A program made the translations under genes and the position numbers. The notes beneath the pieces are model-generated. The model saw only the letters and a program-made list of their open reading frames with translations, was not told the origin of the DNA and searched no databases. From JANQRX01 sp963663975 (GTDB taxonomy: Bacteria > Pseudomonadota > Alphaproteobacteria > Rhizobiales > Kaistiaceae), in the NCBI GenBank assembly GCA_963663975.2, contig CAXXRA010000015.1, forward strand, positions 434,001 to 498,000: a DNA stretch of 64,000 nucleotides, in the 5' to 3' direction. Positions 1-7,497 of this stretch are shown piece by piece. Within the stretch, counting starts at the first letter, position 1. Every line of letters starts with the position of its first letter.

Positions 1-237
1 TCTCCGACCTAAGACAAGATGTGCCCGCGACCGATAAGTTCGTGAAGATCGAAGATTTAGCACTTTCGGTGGGCGCACTACTGCTAGGCAAGCCACCATT
101 GAAGCGGACTTATCTAGAGAGGAGTTTTGGCGCAGACCTGGCAGGCGTTTGGGAAAGGGTCATACACGGTATCGACCATGGATTGAGTTTCCTGCAGGAA
201 GAGTCAGTCTTTGGAGTTCCCCCGGTTCCGTGGACAG

Positions 238-1101
238 TTAGGGACTTACAGACTCTAGCCGATCTTGGGCGCTCCTTTCATAGTTGACGGGTGATTGGTA
301 ACCGAGGGCCGAATGGCGCCGGCCGGGATTGTACCAGCCCTCGATGAACTGGAAGATGGCCATGCGTGCTGCGGCCTTGGTCTGGAACTTCCGCCGGTCG
401 AGCAGCTCGCATTCGAGGGTGGCAAAGAAGCTCTCGCACATCGCATTGTCGTACGCGTCGCCAACTGACCCCATGGACGGCCGGACGCCGGCTTCCTTGC
501 ATCTGAGGCCGAAGGCGACGGAGGTGTATTGAGATCCCTGGTCGGAGTGATGGATCACGTCGGCGGGTCGTCTTTGCGTCAGCGCCATGTTCAGGGCATC
601 GAGGACGAGTTGGGCCTTCAGGCTGTGGCCCATGGCCCAGCCGACGATGCGTCGTGAGAAGGCATCCAGCACAACGGCCAGATAGAGGAACCCGGCCCAG
701 GTCGGGATGTAGGTAATATCAGCGACCCAGAGCTGGTCTGGCGCGTCGGCGTAGAAGTTCCGATCGACCAGATCGCACGCCGGCCGAACCCTCTCGTCCC
801 GGAAGGTCGTGCGGGCGGCTTTACGGCGACTAACACCGGCAATACCGGTCGCTTTCATCAGGCGCTCGATCCGCTTGCGGCCCACCTGGACGCCTTCATC
901 GACAAGTTCAGCGTGGATACGCGGCGCTCCATAGGTTGCTCGGGAGTCCGCATGGATCGCCTTGATCCGGTCCGTCAGAGCCGCGTCGGCGATGGATCGG
1001 GCAGACGGCGATCGGTCGCGCCAAGCATAGTAGCCGGACCTTGATACGCCGAGGATTCTGCTCATCGTCTTGGTAGGGAACATGGCCTGGTTTGCCGTCA
1101 T
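238..1101 (-). CDS. IS3-family transposase OrfB (DDE integrase domain)
   Basis: This is the catalytic half of an IS3 transposase, about 287 residues. An HTH_21-like N-terminal part is followed by an rve integrase core. The DDE residues are visible: Asp in LWVADITYIP, Asp in HHSDQGSQY and Glu in NAMCESFFATLE. The ATG at 1101 overlaps the orfA stop (TGATG), so translation may couple or a -1 frameshift may fuse the two; an in-frame TTG sits one codon upstream. No A-rich slippery heptamer is evident in the overlap. Confidence 0.9.
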   Translation of the reverse strand: MTANQAMFPTKTMSRILGVSRSGYYAWRDRSPSARSIADAALTDRIKAIHADSRATYGAPRIHAELVDEGVQVGRKRIERLMKATGIAGVSRRKAARTTFRDERVRPACDLVDRNFYADAPDQLWVADITYIPTWAGFLYLAVVLDAFSRRIVGWAMGHSLKAQLVLDALNMALTQRRPADVIHHSDQGSQYTSVAFGLRCKEAGVRPSMGSVGDAYDNAMCESFFATLECELLDRRKFQTKAAARMAIFQFIEGWYNPGRRHSALGYQSPVNYERSAQDRLESVSP

Positions 1102-1409
1102 CAATTCGAAGACCGAGACGACATCGCGTCGCTCTGAGCAAACCAGGCCGCGGCCTTTGCCAGGATATCTCTCTCCTGGCGTAGCTGGCGGTTCTCCCGG
1201 CGAAGACGGCGGAGTTCGTCGCGCTCCTCGCTCGTCAAGCCGTCCGTGCGGCGGCCACCATCACGGTCGGCCTGCTTGACCCAGCCATGGATCGTCGCGG
1301 CACACGGCTCGAATTCTCTGGCCAGGTCTTCAATGCTGCGCCCGGTACGGGCCAGGGCAACAATCTGGTCCCTGAAATCCGCAGGGTACGGGGTTCTCGT
1401 TCTCGGCAT
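1101..1409 (-). CDS. IS3-family transposase OrfA (helix-turn-helix)
   Basis: This 102-residue protein has the usual IS3 OrfA build. An N-terminal helix-turn-helix (YPADFRDQIVAL through TIHGWVKQ, about residues 8-46) is followed by a leucine-zipper-like coiled coil (LRRLRRENRQLRQERDIL, about 68-86) and the family tail AAAWFA. It binds the element ends and works with OrfB. It starts at ATG 1409, within 60 bp of the right inverted repeat. Confidence 0.88.
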   Translation of the reverse strand: MPRTRTPYPADFRDQIVALARTGRSIEDLAREFEPCAATIHGWVKQADRDGGRRTDGLTSEERDELRRLRRENRQLRQERDILAKAAAWFAQSDAMSSRSSN

Positions 1410-2138
1410 GATGACACTCTCCTCTCAAGATCAAAAAGTGTCCATCAAACCGGGGGAACTCCACTTCGGCGAGAAACTTCTACCTACTGAAGTGGCGGCC
1501 TACGCGCTTTAGTATGCGCGCTTTGGGCGAACGTACCCTTGCATGGATACGACGAAGAGGGGCGTGCCAGAACTATCATTCGAAAGACGCTGTGGCGGGC
1601 CAGTTTCAGCGATCGCTATCTGAAGACTGCTGCCACGCGGGCATATGCCGACTACATGCGCATCTCCTCTCAGATCGCGAATCGACCCGATAAACCTCCA
1701 GAACTATTTGACGACCAAATCAATCCGATCCCCGCCACAGAAGAGTTAGTACGAGCGGGGTGGCCCGGCAGAAAAGACCGTCTGGCTCGGGCGATAGTTG
1801 CAGTCTCACTGCAGCGACGTGGCAGGGACTTTGCTGACGGAGCGCCCGCAAATCTCGAAAATGTTCGCAAGCGGGAGTACCACCATCTCTTTCCGATCAG
1901 TGTTCTCGCAGTAGATCGTGACGACCCGTATGCCAATCGCGCAATGAATTGCGCTCTAATAACCTGGCGCACAAATCGGAAAATAGCTGCCCGAACGCCG
2001 AAGTCGTACATTGATGAGCGCGCCAAGGACGCAATTCTCGGCGAACAGGAGGTGCGGCAGAGACTGGAGAGCCATATGGTTCCGTTCGACGCTCTCGTTG
2101 CCGGCGATTACGAGGAATTCCTCGCTGCAAGGGCAGAG

Positions 2139-3121
2139 CTAGTTGTGAAGCTTCAACAGGTTGTCCCGGTTCAAGCCGAGTCGGCTGATTGGTGTTTGTC
2201 GATTGAGGCTGGCATGGGGTCGATGCCAGTTGTAGCGGTGCTGCCATTTCGGCAGATCTGCTTTTCGCTGGTCTGAGTTGTGGAATTCGAAGTTGCGTAG
2301 GCCCATTCTCGCAACATTGTCTGGATGAAGCGTTCGGCCTTGCCGTTGGTCTGAGGCGTGTAGGGTTTGGTGCGGATATGCTTGATGGTGAGCCTTCGGC
2401 AGGCATCGCGGAAGGCCTTGGATCTGTAGCATGATCCATTGTCGGTCATGACGCGGGTGATGGTAACGCCGAGGGTGGCAAAGTAGCGTTACGGCGGCTT
2501 CGAGGAAGGCCACGGCGCTTTCCTTTTTCTCGTTCGGGAAGATGACGGCAAAGCCGATGCGGGAATGGTCGTCGATGGCGACGTGGACATACTCCCAACC
2601 GGGCGCGGTGCCGTTATGGCGCTGGTTGCTCTGGCGCCTGCGATCGCCGGTAATGCGATGGCCGACACGATTGAAGCGACCGAGCTTCTTGATGTCCATA
2701 TGGATCGTGTCGATTTCGCCTGGCGTTTCGCGCTCATAGCGCGGGCGTGGCTGGTTGGGCTCGAGGGCGGACAACAGGCTGAGGCCACGCCGCTTGTCCA
2801 CGAATACGGCTGACGGTCGCCCGGCTGAGGCCGAGTTCCTGGGCGATGTGGCGCCTGCGTGCAACGAGCCCGGCGCAAGACCTCGACCGCTTCGCCGGTG
2901 GCCCAAGGCGTTTGGCTTGGCGAGGAATGGGGCCTGGAGGACCGGTCGGCAAGCCCGGCAATGCCCTCCGCGCGAAACCGGCCCAACCACTTGGCGACGG
3001 TCTTGGCCGTTGTCGTGAAACGGCGTGCGGCCTGAGCCTTCGTCATGGCCTCATCCATGACGGCGCGAACCATGGCCTCTCGACCTTTCGGCGTAAGATG
3101 GGCATTCTGGTGAACGTCCAT
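2139..3121 (-). pseudogene. IS481-family transposase, frameshifted copy
   Basis: By comparison with the intact copy, this transposase starts at ATG 3121 and would end at TAG 2139-2141. That stop lies in the target duplication, outside the element. Extra bases near 2290, 2489, 2706, 2800, 2851 and further upstream put the integrase core into several frames, so only pieces remain, such as the MTDNGSCYRSKAF segment with the second catalytic Asp. It is unlikely to give active enzyme unless the copy at 22.4 kb acts in trans on its ends. Confidence 0.85.
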
Positions 3122-3206
3122 TCGGTCCTCCGGAGAATCACTGACGTTGGCTGACATCAGCTTCTCTCGGACAGGACCGAATGGACAACCGTCCTGAAAA
3201 TTCACA
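2144..3206 (-). mobile_element. IS481-family insertion sequence, copy 1 (1063 bp, degenerate)
   Basis: The ends are TGTGAAGCTTCAACAGG at 2144 and its imperfect inverted partner ending TTCACA at 3206. A 6-bp target duplication GCTAGT lies at 2138-2143 and 3207-3212. The element is nearly identical to the intact copy at 22431-23477 but is 16 bp longer because of seven small insertions, which break the transposase frame. It sits inside the 3' part of the DUF262-type gene. Confidence 0.9.
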
Positions 3207-3331
3207 GCTAGTCCACGCCGCAGCGGTGAAACTGTGCTCGGGAGAACAAGCGGAATAAGTGCGCGAGTGGCGGTGTGGTTCCTGATCAGTTCTAGCCGTT
3301 CGGTGAGGCCGCTGGATGTTGGACCGCTTGG

Positions 3332-3446
3332 GGATCCAACAGCAGTTCGAATGTCATCGTCGGATGCCTTCTCCAACCCAAGCATGCGACCCGCCGCCGC
3401 GAGATCGGGTATCGTTTCCAAGTCCCAGACGATTATTGATTGCTCC
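3332..3446 (-). pseudogene. Remnant of a PolB-type 3'-5' exonuclease gene (N-terminal part)
   Basis: Minus-strand translation gives IIVWDLETIPDLAAAGR followed by ASDDDIRTAVGS. This matches the N-terminal exonuclease I motif (D-x-E) of predicted 3'-5' exonucleases related to the PolB proofreading domain. The similarity ends abruptly after AVGS, and the expected continuation around FPK-H is missing. The segment abuts the 3' end of the DUF262-type gene, so the exonuclease gene was probably truncated by a rearrangement. No convincing start codon is visible. Confidence 0.5.
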
Positions 3447-3937
3447 GGCGTACGCCCTTCATTCAGATACCAGAATGCCCCGAGCAGGTTGGGTGGCTGC
3501 CTGCACGTCGCTTGAACAAAGCAGTGCCATCGCAATCCACGATATGGGCGTTATCCGGCAGTGTCGTCGACGGCCGCCTTGATCGCCTTGCGAGCCCAGA
3601 TTTTCGTTGGTCAAGTCGCGAGGACTTGTAAATGTCTTGTGTCCGATGAGGCAAACCGGTGAGCAACGATACGGCAGGAACGATGAGTTCCGACGCATCC
3701 GACTATTTGGGCGGTTTGAAAGCCAAAAGAATAGTCTCACGATCGCGTGGAGTTGTCGCTGTGCGCGACCGAGATCGATCGATCCTCTTGCGATGGTAAG
3801 ACTTTGCTGCCTAAAGGCTACACCACCACCGAATGCATCAAGAGGAAGTGCACATCACCATAGCCTCAAGAACCCATTTCGGAGAGTTGTTCGCGGGGCT
3901 GCCGCAATAGGACACCAACCGATCGACGTTCCTTGCC
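3447..3937. other. Stretch with no recognisable intact gene
   Basis: Open frames occur on both strands, but none shows a family motif, a good ribosome binding site or plausible composition. GC content is lower than in neighbouring core genes. I read this as decayed accessory DNA between the exonuclease remnant and the IS110-like remnant. Confidence 0.4.
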
Positions 3938-4054
3938 AGCGTCGCGAGACGAGAAAAGACGCGCGAGGGCAAGAGACACAACCAGGCCATCCGCGCCCTC
4001 GGCCGACACCTCTGCCGCGTCATCTTCAAGATGCTCAGCCAAGATCGCACCTAG
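3938..4054 (+). pseudogene. C-terminal remnant of an IS110-family-like transposase
   Basis: The frame reads ARREKTREGKRHNQAI, then RALGRHLCRVIFKMLSQDR and a TAG stop. This resembles the C-terminal tail of IS110-type transposases, where a basic GK-HN-A motif precedes a helix and a short end. The upstream part is interrupted by stops. The stop codon at 4052-4054 consists of the TA target of the IS630 element plus that element's first base G, so the IS630 landed exactly in this stop codon. Family assignment rests on a short segment. Confidence 0.4.
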
Positions 4055-4070
4055 TTCCTCTGCACAGTGA

Positions 4071-5195
4071 TTATGACTCCTTGAATGTTGGTTTGGGATA
4101 GGCGCGGGCCATTTTGGCTCGCGCCTTTTCGGTTGAGAACATCCAGTTGATGCGGGCGCCGCCGTGGTTGCGCTGTCTTTCCCAAGCGGCGATCTCGGCG
4201 ACGAGGCGGTCGCGGTTTTCGATGCGGCGGTTGAGGCACTGGCGCTTGAGGACACCGATCTCGATCTCGACCATGTTCAGCCAACTGGCGTGCTTGGGGG
4301 TGTAGTGGAACTCCAGGCGTTGCAACACCCGCCGCGCCTCTGACGCCGGGAAGGCAGCGTAGAGCGCGCCGGGCGAATGGGTCGACAGGTTATCGAGAAC
4401 GATCCGAATGCGCTCCGCCTCGGGGAAGTGAACATCGCTGAGTTCGCGCATGCACAGGGCGAAGTCGGCGGCGGTGCGTCGCGCGGTGACCTTGACCCTG
4501 CGCCAGGATCGGTGCGCGTCGAGGAAGACGAAGAGGTTGACCGTGCCGTTGCGGCGATACTCGAAGTCGGTGCGCTCCAACCGCCCCGGTGCGGCCGGGA
4601 TTGGCTGGCGCACCTCGCCGATGAGCTGGGTCGGGCTCTCGTCGAAGCAGATCACCGGCCGCTTTTGATCGGGCGCTTCGCCATAGAGGTCGAGGACATC
4701 CTCCATGCGGGCGACATACTCGGCGTCGACCCTGGGGATGCACCACATGTCCTTCCGCCAGGGCTTCAGCTCGTTCTCGGCCAGGCGCCGGCGCACCGTC
4801 TCACGTGACAGGCTGTCATGCTCGGTGAGCCTGACCAACGCATCGGCCAACAGCTCCAGCGTCCAGCGGGCACGGCCTTCGGGCGGGCTCGAACAGGCCG
4901 TGGCGATCAGCAGGGCTTCCTCCCTGCCGTTGAGCTTGCGCCCGGCTCCGGGACGCGGCTCTTCGCTGAGCGCCGCCTCCAGGCTGTCTTCGACGAAGCG
5001 ACGCTTGGTCCGGTAGACGGTCGAGCCGCCGACCGCGACGCCGGCGGCAATCGCCTCGTCGCTCAATCCGGCCTCGGCAGCCAATAAAATCTGTGCCCGC
5101 TTGAGCTTGCGGACAGGGCGTTGACCGCCACTCACCAGCGCGGTGAGTTCACAACGCTCGGCTTGGGTCAGTTCGACATGGTAGCGTATGTTCAT
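4071..5195 (-). CDS. IS630-family transposase
   Basis: The protein is about 374 residues from ATG 5195, which follows a strong GAGGAGG ribosome binding site. The frame is open 17 codons further upstream, but that part has no signal. An N-terminal paired helix-turn-helix region (LTQAERCELTALV through GGSTVYRTKRRF) precedes the DDE core. Catalytic residues are the Asp in CFDESP, the Asp in VLDNLSTH and the Glu in WLNMVEIEI. The enzyme cuts and joins at TA dinucleotides (family knowledge). No frameshift or stop is seen, so the element may be active. Confidence 0.9.
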   Translation of the reverse strand: MNIRYHVELTQAERCELTALVSGGQRPVRKLKRAQILLAAEAGLSDEAIAAGVAVGGSTVYRTKRRFVEDSLEAALSEEPRPGAGRKLNGREEALLIATACSSPPEGRARWTLELLADALVRLTEHDSLSRETVRRRLAENELKPWRKDMWCIPRVDAEYVARMEDVLDLYGEAPDQKRPVICFDESPTQLIGEVRQPIPAAPGRLERTDFEYRRNGTVNLFVFLDAHRSWRRVKVTARRTAADFALCMRELSDVHFPEAERIRIVLDNLSTHSPGALYAAFPASEARRVLQRLEFHYTPKHASWLNMVEIEIGVLKRQCLNRRIENRDRLVAEIAAWERQRNHGGARINWMFSTEKARAKMARAYPKPTFKES

Positions 5196-5257
5196 CCGGG
5201 CCTCCTCGCGATTCGAGGCTGCCAGATGAACCAACAGATGGATCAATTGTTTGGCGC

Positions 5258-5506
5258 GTGTCTCCGGCGGCTCCCCCCTTCACACTCAAGCAAGGCCAGT
5301 ATCTGGCCTTCATCCATGCCTACAGCCGCATCTTCGGCCGTCCCCCCGCCGAAGCCGACATGCAACGGCACTTTCGGGTCACCCCGCCAACCGTCCACCA
5401 GATGGTTCTCAATCTCGATCGCGCCGGCCTGATCACACGACGACCCGGCGTCGCACGCACCATCGAATTGCTCATTGATCCCGGCAGCCTGCCGGTCCTA
5501 CGCTGA
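5258..5506 (+). CDS. LexA-like winged-helix protein carried inside the IS630 element
   Basis: This 82-residue protein starts at GTG 5258. The sequence FTLKQGQYLAFIHAYSRIF, then PPAEADMQRHF, VTPPTVHQMVLNL and AGLITRRPG follows the winged helix-turn-helix of the LexA N-terminal domain (recognition helix about residues 40-55). No protease domain is present. The gene is divergent from the transposase with 62 bp between the starts and lies wholly within the inverted repeats. It could regulate the transposase promoter or bind the ends; neither is shown by the sequence. Confidence 0.75.
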   Translation: MSPAAPPFTLKQGQYLAFIHAYSRIFGRPPAEADMQRHFRVTPPTVHQMVLNLDRAGLITRRPGVARTIELLIDPGSLPVLR

Positions 5507-5608
5507 AATCAACCGGTCAAAACCTCTGTGCAGAGGAACTAGTGGATCGATCCCTGACCAAAAACCCGAAGCATTCTTTCAAATCCCCCTCTTCCAAATT
5601 CCGGCGGG

Positions 5609-5965
5609 ATGTTCAGAAGCGGAAGTGTCGCATGGCTAGTTCTGAGAGGGGCCGCGCTCGTTCAGGCAGTCATGTTTGTGCGGCGGATACGTTCCCAGTT
5701 TCCAGATTTGCGGGTCACAGAGAGCCACCCGAAAGCTGTTTTGGTCGCCCTTGGGTTATCTGGATGGGGTGATTTCGCTCAGAGGTTTGGGATCAGCGGG
5801 GATGTCCGAACTGAGCATGAACGGGACGCGGCGATTGCCGCGGTGTCGGCCAGAGAGGGCTTCCAAGGTCGATGGAGGCGGGATTTGGCCCAGACTAGAT
5901 ACGAAAGTGAGCAAGACCCTGAAAGCTACTGGTTAGCGCCAGTTCATTATTTTTGGCCCGATTGA
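5609..5965 (+). pseudogene. DUF429-like protein, C-terminal fragment
   Basis: The 118-residue frame contains AWLVLRGAALVQAV, then LRVTESHPKAVL, RDAAIAAVSAREG and an end at PVHYFWPD. This resembles the C-terminal half of DUF429 (predicted RNase H-fold) proteins. The family's N-terminal part with its first acidic residues is missing; upstream sequence reaches the IS630 insertion within 70 bp. It is most likely a 5'-truncated remnant, though a short expressed product cannot be excluded. Confidence 0.4.
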
Positions 5966-5996
5966 GCTGATCAGCCTGGCCCGCGGCGCGGGCGAC

Positions 5997-6059
5997 GGAA
6001 TCGGGTGGCTGTATTCGTTCGAGCCGCCAAGGAGAGTCGAAATCACGAAATCCGTTGCT
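5997..6059 (+). repeat. Imperfect direct repeat, copy 1
   Basis: This 63-bp segment reappears at 6249-6310 with about eight differences. Shared blocks include TTCGAGCCGCCAAGGA and AATCACGAAATCCGTTGCT. The two copies are 252 bp apart in the same orientation. Confidence 0.75.
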
Positions 6060-6090
6060 CCCGCCAGCGCCGATGCTCTGAGCCGCGCCG

Positions 6091-6240
6091 ATGCCAGGAC
6101 GGCATCACGACAATCTGGATTACTCGATCGAGGAATGGCACGGCGAACGGCTGCTGACCGTGCTCGCGCGCGCCGGTCACATCCATCTGGCAACGGCCGC
6201 CTATTGGGTGGCAATCTGGATTCGGCCGATCGGCTGTGCG
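6091..6240 (+). pseudogene. Fragment of an unrecognised conserved-looking gene
   Basis: One frame reads LDYSIEEWHGERLLTVL followed by ARAGHIHLATAAY and then loses coherence. It resembles part of short proteins often found in alphaproteobacterial accessory DNA, but I cannot name the family. It lies between the two copies of the direct repeat, and the following sequence becomes the second copy. No ribosome binding site is clear. The function is unknown and the fragment is probably not expressed as a full protein. Confidence 0.25.
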
Positions 6241-6248
6241 CGGGTCAG

Positions 6249-6310
6249 GGAATCGCTGGCTGCATTCATTCGAGCCGCCAAGGAAAAACGGAATCACGAA
6301 ATCCGTTGCT
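6249..6310 (+). repeat. Imperfect direct repeat, copy 2
   Basis: Partner of the 63-bp copy at 5997-6059. The interval 5966-6397 contains only this repeat pair and the gene fragment between the copies. Confidence 0.75.
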
Positions 6311-6397
6311 ATTTCGGACACTACACGGACACGAAATACGGCCGCTGTGATTTTCACGTTGCTCGTTTGCATAACCAATTGTTCAATCAAGAGAATT

Positions 6398-6474
6398 TGG
6401 CGACCCCGAGAGGATTCGAACCTCCGACCTACAGATTAGGAATCTGCCGCTCTATCCGACTGAGCTACGGGGCC
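6398..6474 (-). tRNA. tRNA-Arg (anticodon CCT)
   Basis: A 77-nt minus-strand cloverleaf begins GGCCCCGTAGCTCAG and has encoded CCA at its 3' end. The anticodon loop TTCCTAA sits on a GCAGA/TCTGT stem, giving anticodon CCT for AGG codons. The T-loop GGTTCGAATCC is canonical. The 3' end faces the IS-rich accessory region to the left, as expected if a tRNA gene served as an integration site. No integrase or matching attachment repeat is visible here. Confidence 0.95.
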
Positions 6475-6597
6475 GCTTGGCACACGGTTTAGCAAACGCC
6501 CCGCAGGCGGGCCACAGGAAAGCGCTGATCGCACCAGCCCAGAGGTGATCGACGGCAGGCGCGGCGACCGCCCGGCGAGACAGGATCGAAGGAGACA

Positions 6598-7497
6598 ATG
6601 GTGGCGAACGAGCCGCGGACGATCATCACATCAAGCGGCCCGAGGGCGCTGCCGGCGCTTCTCCTGTTGGCCCTGGCCGCGACACCGGCCGGAGCTGAGG
6701 AGGCCACCGTGATTTCGACTGGCGCTGCTCCAAACGCCGCCATGACCTGCCCGACCACCGTGGTCCAACCGGTGAGGCTGGCCGAGGTGATCGACGGGGA
6801 CACTCTGCTGCTCGCCGACGGCAGGATCGTGCGACTGGCCGGGATCGAGGCGCCGAAGCGGCCGCTGGACATGGCCGCGGCGAGCCGGCTGGAGATCGCC
6901 GCGCGCGCCGCGCTGGTGCGCCTGACCACCGGCGAAGGGGTAGCCACCGCGCCGGTGGGCGAGGAAACCGACCGCTACGGCCGGGTGGTTGCCGATGTCG
7001 TGGTGCAGAACGGCGAGGGCAGCAAAATCTGGGTCCAGCAGCGCCTGGTCACCGGGGGGCTGGCGCGGGTGCGCCGGCCGGCCGGCGATCCGGCTTGCGC
7101 TGCCCGTCTCTATGAAGCCGAGAGGGCGGCGATGGCAGCCAGGCGCGCCATGTGGGCCGACACGGACTACGCGGTCAAAGACGCCCGCGACGCTTCGCTT
7201 GCCGGCCGAAAGGGACTATATGAGGTGGTCGAAGGCCGTGTTCTCTCGGTCGGCGGGCGCACGTATATGACGTTTGTCGATTTCGGTCGCAATTACCGGC
7301 GGGATTTCACTATCATGATCACGCCGGCGATGGTGGATCGGCTTGCCGAAATCGGCGTGTCGGTGGAGGCGCTTGTCGGAACCCTGGTGCGGGTCCGCGG
7401 GGTGATCGAAATGAGCGGCGGTCCGGCGATCCGGCTGAAACGGGTGGATGAGTTCGAGCTGTTGACCGATGCGGGCCAGGCACACGATCTCCAATAG
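6598..7497 (+). CDS. Secreted thermonuclease-fold (SNase) family protein
   Basis: The start ATG follows AAGGAG by 3 bases. A signal peptide spans about residues 17-34. The SNase domain follows, with IDGDTLLL (65-72), RLAGIEAPK (79-87) and DRYGRVVA (125-132). Against staphylococcal nuclease, Arg35 and Arg87 are conserved as Arg79 and Arg129, but the catalytic Glu43 position is Lys87 and Asp40 is Glu84. Catalysis is therefore doubtful. The C-terminal part (about 205-295) resembles an OB-like extension. The 3' end overlaps the next gene by 29 bp, suggesting co-translation. Confidence 0.8.
   Translation: MVANEPRTIITSSGPRALPALLLLALAATPAGAEEATVISTGAAPNAAMTCPTTVVQPVRLAEVIDGDTLLLADGRIVRLAGIEAPKRPLDMAAASRLEIAARAALVRLTTGEGVATAPVGEETDRYGRVVADVVVQNGEGSKIWVQQRLVTGGLARVRRPAGDPACAARLYEAERAAMAARRAMWADTDYAVKDARDASLAGRKGLYEVVEGRVLSVGGRTYMTFVDFGRNYRRDFTIMITPAMVDRLAEIGVSVEALVGTLVRVRGVIEMSGGPAIRLKRVDEFELLTDAGQAHDLQ

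Larger units (their letters stand above)
212..1463 (-). mobile_element. IS3-family insertion sequence, 1252 bp, complete
   Basis: Terminal inverted repeats of about 26 bp, both beginning TGGAGTTCCCCCGGTT and continuing to TGGACA, lie at 212-237 and, in reverse complement, at 1438-1463. They start with TG and end with CA as usual for IS3. A 3-bp direct duplication CTT flanks the element (209-211 and 1464-1466). Inside are two overlapping minus-strand genes, orfA and orfB, both intact. The element interrupts the DUF262-type gene. Confidence 0.9.
1..3258 (+). pseudogene. DUF262/DUF1524 (GmrSD-like) nuclease gene, split by two insertion sequences and a frameshift
   Basis: The gene enters from the left window edge already open. 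Segments 1-211, 1467-2143 and 3213-3258 join into one reading path once the IS3 element, the IS481 element and one copy of each target duplication are removed. The middle segment carries an HNH-like DUF1524 signature: EYHHLFPISVL, then NCALITWRTNRKI and a TPKSYI motif. This is typical of DUF262-DUF1524 proteins related to the modified-DNA endonuclease GmrSD (family knowledge). After the second IS the frame continues for 15 codons and stops at TAA 3256-3258. A separate one-base frame change lies near 1505-1515: the frame joined to the left part stops at TAG 1510, while the downstream frame is read through Leu-Trp-Ala-Asn before 1539. The gene is therefore inactive as shown. A defence role is inferred from the family only. 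Confidence 0.75.
4054..5539 (-). mobile_element. IS630-family insertion sequence with passenger gene, 1486 bp
   Basis: The ends are perfect inverted repeats GTTCCTCTGCACAG (4054-4067) and CTGTGCAGAGGAAC (5526-5539). They are flanked by the dinucleotide TA at 4052-4053 and 5540-5541, as expected for IS630/Tc1-mariner elements. The restored target reads CACCTAGTGG, so insertion was at a CTAG. The element carries an intact transposase and a second, divergently oriented small gene encoding a winged-helix protein. Confidence 0.92.
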
